NCBI GenBank assembly: GCA_038746265.1
Contig: JBCDKU010000056.1
Coordinates: 1-16,845, forward strand
Origin: JBCBKP01 sp038746265
Lineage (GTDB): Bacteria > Planctomycetota > Phycisphaerae > Phycisphaerales > UBA1924
Direction of reading: 5' to 3'
DNA length: 16,845 bases
Part shown: positions 14,686 to 16,845 of the stretch, one piece after another
Position numbering within the stretch: the first letter of the stretch is position 1
How the letters are laid out: each line of letters starts with the position of its first letter
Translations under genes and position numbers: made by a program
The notes under the pieces: generated by a model
Databases searched by the model: none
What the model was told of the DNA's origin: nothing
What the model saw: only the letters and a program-made list of their open reading frames with translations

Positions 14686-14993
14686 TCGTGTCTGAAATTG
14701 AACTCTCAGGCCGAAACGGTCTTTCGAGTTCCCGGTATATGCAGAGGGGTTGCCGAAACAGGCACGGCCAGAACAGCCGTTGAGGTTCCCTCTGACTTTC
14801 TTTCTCCGCCCGTCATCCGCACGGCGATGCCGCGAGCCGGAAACACGGAACGGATACATCCCTCCAAGGGCAGAATCTCTCTTGGGGCAGGAATCGCCCC
14901 GTTGTGGTTCTCAATCCCGGCCTACCGACCCGGACGGACTCATTCGGACCCACCGGGCCGGAATGAGACCACCCGCGCTCCTCCCGGAGGCCT

Positions 14994-15019
14994 CCTGAGA
15001 CATCATGGTGCTTCTCAGG
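14994..15019. promoter_or_regulatory. Inverted repeat across the -10 of the candidate promoter
   Basis: CCTGAGA (14994-15000) and TCTCAGG (15013-15019) are perfect 7-bp arms with a 12-bp centre. The repeat covers the -10 element and most of the spacer of the promoter on the minus strand, as a repressor operator would. The regulator is unknown. Confidence 0.35.
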
Positions 15020-15029
15020 CTCATGTCAA
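15002..15029 (-). promoter_or_regulatory. Candidate sigma-70-type promoter for the giant gene
   Basis: On the minus strand a perfect -35 TTGACA (15029-15024), a 16-bp spacer and CATGAT (15007-15002, 4 of 6 to TATAAT). Transcription would start near 14995 and give a leader of about 370 nt before the giant gene. An alternative is that it drives a small RNA. Confidence 0.4.
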
Positions 15030-15201
15030 GATCCCAGTAAGGCCGTTCGCGATAAACATCGCCACTTTCGGGCCCCAAACCCCGGACAGACCGCCCAGGT
15101 TCGCAGCGAATGCCGCGACAACCCCGATCCGCACCAGTTTTCGAGGGGTTTCGTTTGAATCCGCATAAATCTGACAGTCCGCGCAACCCGGGCATTGGCC
15201 C

Positions 15202-15261
15202 TAAAAAAGAAAGCGAACGATTCCCGAGTATCCAGGTGTGGATAACTCGTGAATCGTTCGC
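15202..15261 (-). terminator. clpC: Intrinsic terminator of clpC
   Basis: GCGAACGATTC (15213-15223) and GAATCGTTCGC (15251-15261) are perfect 11-bp arms. Further pairing inside (one mismatch, one bulged A) extends the stem to about 21 bp with a GGTG loop. On the minus strand it is followed by TTTCTTTTTTA. It lies 34 nt after the clpC stop. Confidence 0.88.
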
Positions 15262-15295
15262 TGTTCAAACAGAGAGCCTGTTTGATTGGACCAAG

Positions 15296-16845
15296 TTAGG
15301 TTGACCCGGCTTCCGCTTCGACCTGATCGCTCCCGTTGCCCTCGCCCTCGGTTTCGGTCTTCTGCACCGACTTGGCGTTGAGCTCGAGGGCCTCCTCGCC
15401 CTCGAGGCGGTCGGCCTCGATGACGTTCATGCCGTGCAGCTCGCCCGAGAGCAGCTTCTCGGAGAGCGGGTCCTCGATGTAGTTGCCGATCGCTCGGCGG
15501 AGCGGCCGGGCGCCGTAGTCCGGGTTGTACCCCTTCTCGATGAGGAAGTCCTTCGCGGACTGGGTGAGCGTGAGCTCGAAGCCCTGCTCGGTGAGCCGCG
15601 AGGCGACCTTGGCGACCTCGTACTCGACGATCTGGACGAGGTCCTCGCGGGTGAGCGGGCGGAAGACGATGACGTCGTCGAGACGGTTGATGAACTCGGG
15701 GCGGAAGAACCGCTCGATTTCCTTCATCAGGATGGTCTTGACGTTCTCGTGCTGCCGCTCGCCGCCCTGCTGGACGAACCCGAACCCGCCGCCGCCCTTG
15801 ATGAGGTCGGCGCCGATGTTCGAGGTCATGATGAGGATGGTGTTGCGGAAGTCCACGTGCCGCCCGAACGAATCGGTGAGGCGGCCCTCCTCCATGATCT
15901 GCAGGAGCATGTTGAACACGTCGGGGTGCGCCTTCTCGACCTCGTCGAGGAGCACGACCGAGTACGGGCGGCGGCGGATCTGCTCGGTGAGCTGGCCGCC
16001 CTCCTCGTAGCCGACGTAGCCGGGGGGCGCGCCGACGAGACGGCTGACGTTGTGCTTCTCCATGTACTCGGACATGTCGAGGTGGATGAGCGCGTCGTCG
16101 TCGCCGAACATGAACTCGGCGAGCGCCTTGGAGAGCAGCGTCTTGCCGACGCCCGAGGGGCCGACGAAGATGAACGAGCCCATGGGGCGCTTGGGGTCCT
16201 TGAGGCCGGCGCGGGCGCGGCGGATCGCCTTGCTGATCGCCTTGATCGCATCTTCCTGGCTGATGACCTTCTTGTGCAGCTCGGCTTCGAGCTGGAGGAG
16301 GCGCTGGGCCTCTTCCTTCTCGAGACGCTTGAGCGGGACGCCCGTCATGGACGCGACGACCTCGGCGATGACCTCGTCATCGACCTCGCCGTCCACTTCC
16401 TTCGAGCGGGCGCGCCACGCCTTCTGGATCTCTTCCTTTTCCTTCTTCTTCTGCTCGGCCTGGTCGCGCAGCTCGGCGGCGCGCTCGTAGTCCGCGCCCT
16501 TCACCGCGTCGTCCTTTTCCATCGTGAGCCGCTCGATGTCGGCTTCGATGTCGGAAAGATCCGGCGGCTTGGTCATGCTCTTGAGCCGTACGCGGGCGCC
16601 CGCCTCGTCGATGACGTCGATCGACTTGTCGGGCTGGACCCGGCCCGTGATGTAGCGGCCCGAGAGCTCGACGGCGGCCTTGATCGCGTCGTCGGTGATC
16701 TTGACGCGGTGGTGCTCCTCGTACTTGTCGCGGAGGCCCTTGATGATCTCGAAGGTCTGCTCGGGGTTGGGCGGATCGACCGGGATCGACTGGAAGCGGC
16801 GGGCCAGCGCGGCGTCCTTCTCGATGTACTTGCGGTACTCGTCGA
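15296..16845 (-). CDS. clpC: ATP-dependent Clp protease ATP-binding subunit ClpC (5' part missing)
   Basis: ClpC is a hexameric AAA+ unfoldase that feeds proteins to ClpP. About 516 residues are visible, from the end of the first AAA+ module to the C-terminus. In order: the small domain of D1 (RYITGRVQPDKSIDVIDEAG), a helical UVR-like middle segment (KDDAVKGADYERAAELRD), then the second AAA+ module with Walker A GPSGVGKT (16139-16162), GAPPGYVGYEEGGQLTE pore region, Walker B VVLLDE (15941-15958), the Arg-finger region FFRPEFINRLD and sensor 2 GARPLRR. The UVR-like segment and overall layout favour ClpC over ClpB, whose middle domain is much longer, and over ClpA, which lacks it. The C-terminal tail is acidic and variable. 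The Met at 16576 is internal, not the start: the frame and family similarity continue to the right edge. A strong terminator follows. Confidence 0.95.
   Translation of the reverse strand, partial: DEYRKYIEKDAALARRFQSIPVDPPNPEQTFEIIKGLRDKYEEHHRVKITDDAIKAAVELSGRYITGRVQPDKSIDVIDEAGARVRLKSMTKPPDLSDIEADIERLTMEKDDAVKGADYERAAELRDQAEQKKKEKEEIQKAWRARSKEVDGEVDDEVIAEVVASMTGVPLKRLEKEEAQRLLQLEAELHKKVISQEDAIKAISKAIRRARAGLKDPKRPMGSFIFVGPSGVGKTLLSKALAEFMFGDDDALIHLDMSEYMEKHNVSRLVGAPPGYVGYEEGGQLTEQIRRRPYSVVLLDEVEKAHPDVFNMLLQIMEEGRLTDSFGRHVDFRNTILIMTSNIGADLIKGGGGFGFVQQGGERQHENVKTILMKEIERFFRPEFINRLDDVIVFRPLTREDLVQIVEYEVAKVASRLTEQGFELTLTQSAKDFLIEKGYNPDYGARPLRRAIGNYIEDPLSEKLLSGELHGMNVIEADRLEGEEALELNAKSVQKTETEGEGNGSDQVEAEAGST

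Larger units (their letters stand above)
14625..15295 (-). other. Intergenic region between clpC and the giant gene
   Basis: About 670 bp without a convincing gene. Base composition is lower in GC than the coding parts. From right to left it holds the clpC terminator (15202-15261), a candidate promoter with an inverted repeat (14994-15029), an imperfect hairpin with 7-bp arms CTCATTC/GAATGAG (14939-14967), a weak -10-like TATACC on the minus strand (14734-14739) and two hairpins next to the giant gene's start. The stretch 14690-14930 holds nothing else I can name. Confidence 0.5.

Noticed and set aside
13557..14783. A 408-codon open frame on the plus strand, opposite the start of the giant gene
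   Set aside because: It has shadow-type composition (Glu/Arg/Val/Ala) and overlaps the signal peptide and leader of the real gene.
14939..14967. Hairpin CTCATTC/GAATGAG as a terminator
   Set aside because: The 7-bp stem is followed by mismatches, there is no T-run on either strand, and no gene ends nearby. It is mentioned only as part of the intergenic description.
14698..15168. A 156-codon open frame in the clpC-giant gene intergenic region
   Set aside because: The product lacks any domain, hydrophobic core pattern or ribosome-binding site, and it would run through the candidate promoter and inverted repeat. Random open frames of this length are expected at this GC content.
15202..15261. 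Possible replication origin because of a perfect DnaA box
   Set aside because: Only one box was found, without a cluster, an AT-rich unwinding element, or dnaA/dnaN nearby. The element is better explained as the clpC terminator.

Overview
The window looks like chromosomal DNA of a GC-rich planctomycete, most likely class Phycisphaerae. The reasons are high GC, secreted proteins that end in paired dockerin-like EF-hand repeats of the kind common in that class, and protein sequences of RecR, sigma-54 and ClpC that fit a planctomycete. The taxonomic call is an inference. I see no tRNA, rRNA, CRISPR array, insertion sequence or other mobile element.

Layout. Positions 1-1390 (minus strand) hold a two-gene operon: a membrane-anchored tyrosine-phosphatase-like protein, overlapping by ATGA an ArnT/PMT-like glycosyltransferase that runs off the left edge. 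A 38-bp divergent gap follows, and across it lies a near-consensus -24/-12 (sigma-54) promoter pointing at recR-rpoN (1429-3710, plus strand), so the sigma-54 gene may be under sigma-54 control. After a 324-bp leader region come two secreted proteins (4035-5807): a Cys-rich 345-aa protein with one EF-hand loop at its end, and a 231-aa protein with a possible cohesin-like domain plus a full dockerin-like tail. Stem-loops then lead into a membrane sensor with a SpoIIE/RsbU-type PP2C phosphatase domain (6040-7563), followed closely by a small two-TM protein of unknown function (7572-8198).

Converging on these is a 618-aa ABC-2-type permease with an internal duplication and no ATPase beside it (8211-10067, minus). 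Behind a strong intrinsic terminator lies a 1458-aa secreted multi-domain protein (10248-14624, minus) whose last 53 residues match the tail of the 231-aa protein at 45 of 53 positions. Its upstream region (about 670 bp) has no convincing gene but carries a candidate promoter with an inverted repeat across the -10 element, two hairpins near the start codon, and the clpC terminator. clpC (15296-right edge, minus) is cut at its 5' end.

How it fits together. The housekeeping parts are recR, rpoN and clpC. The distinctive part is a set of exported proteins sharing a C-terminal dockerin-like module, one of which may also carry a cohesin-like domain. This suggests a cell-surface or extracellular assembly system whose partners are not known from this window. 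The two regulatory proteins (sigma-54 and the SpoIIE-type phosphatase) lie close by, but nothing in the sequence proves that they control the surface proteins.
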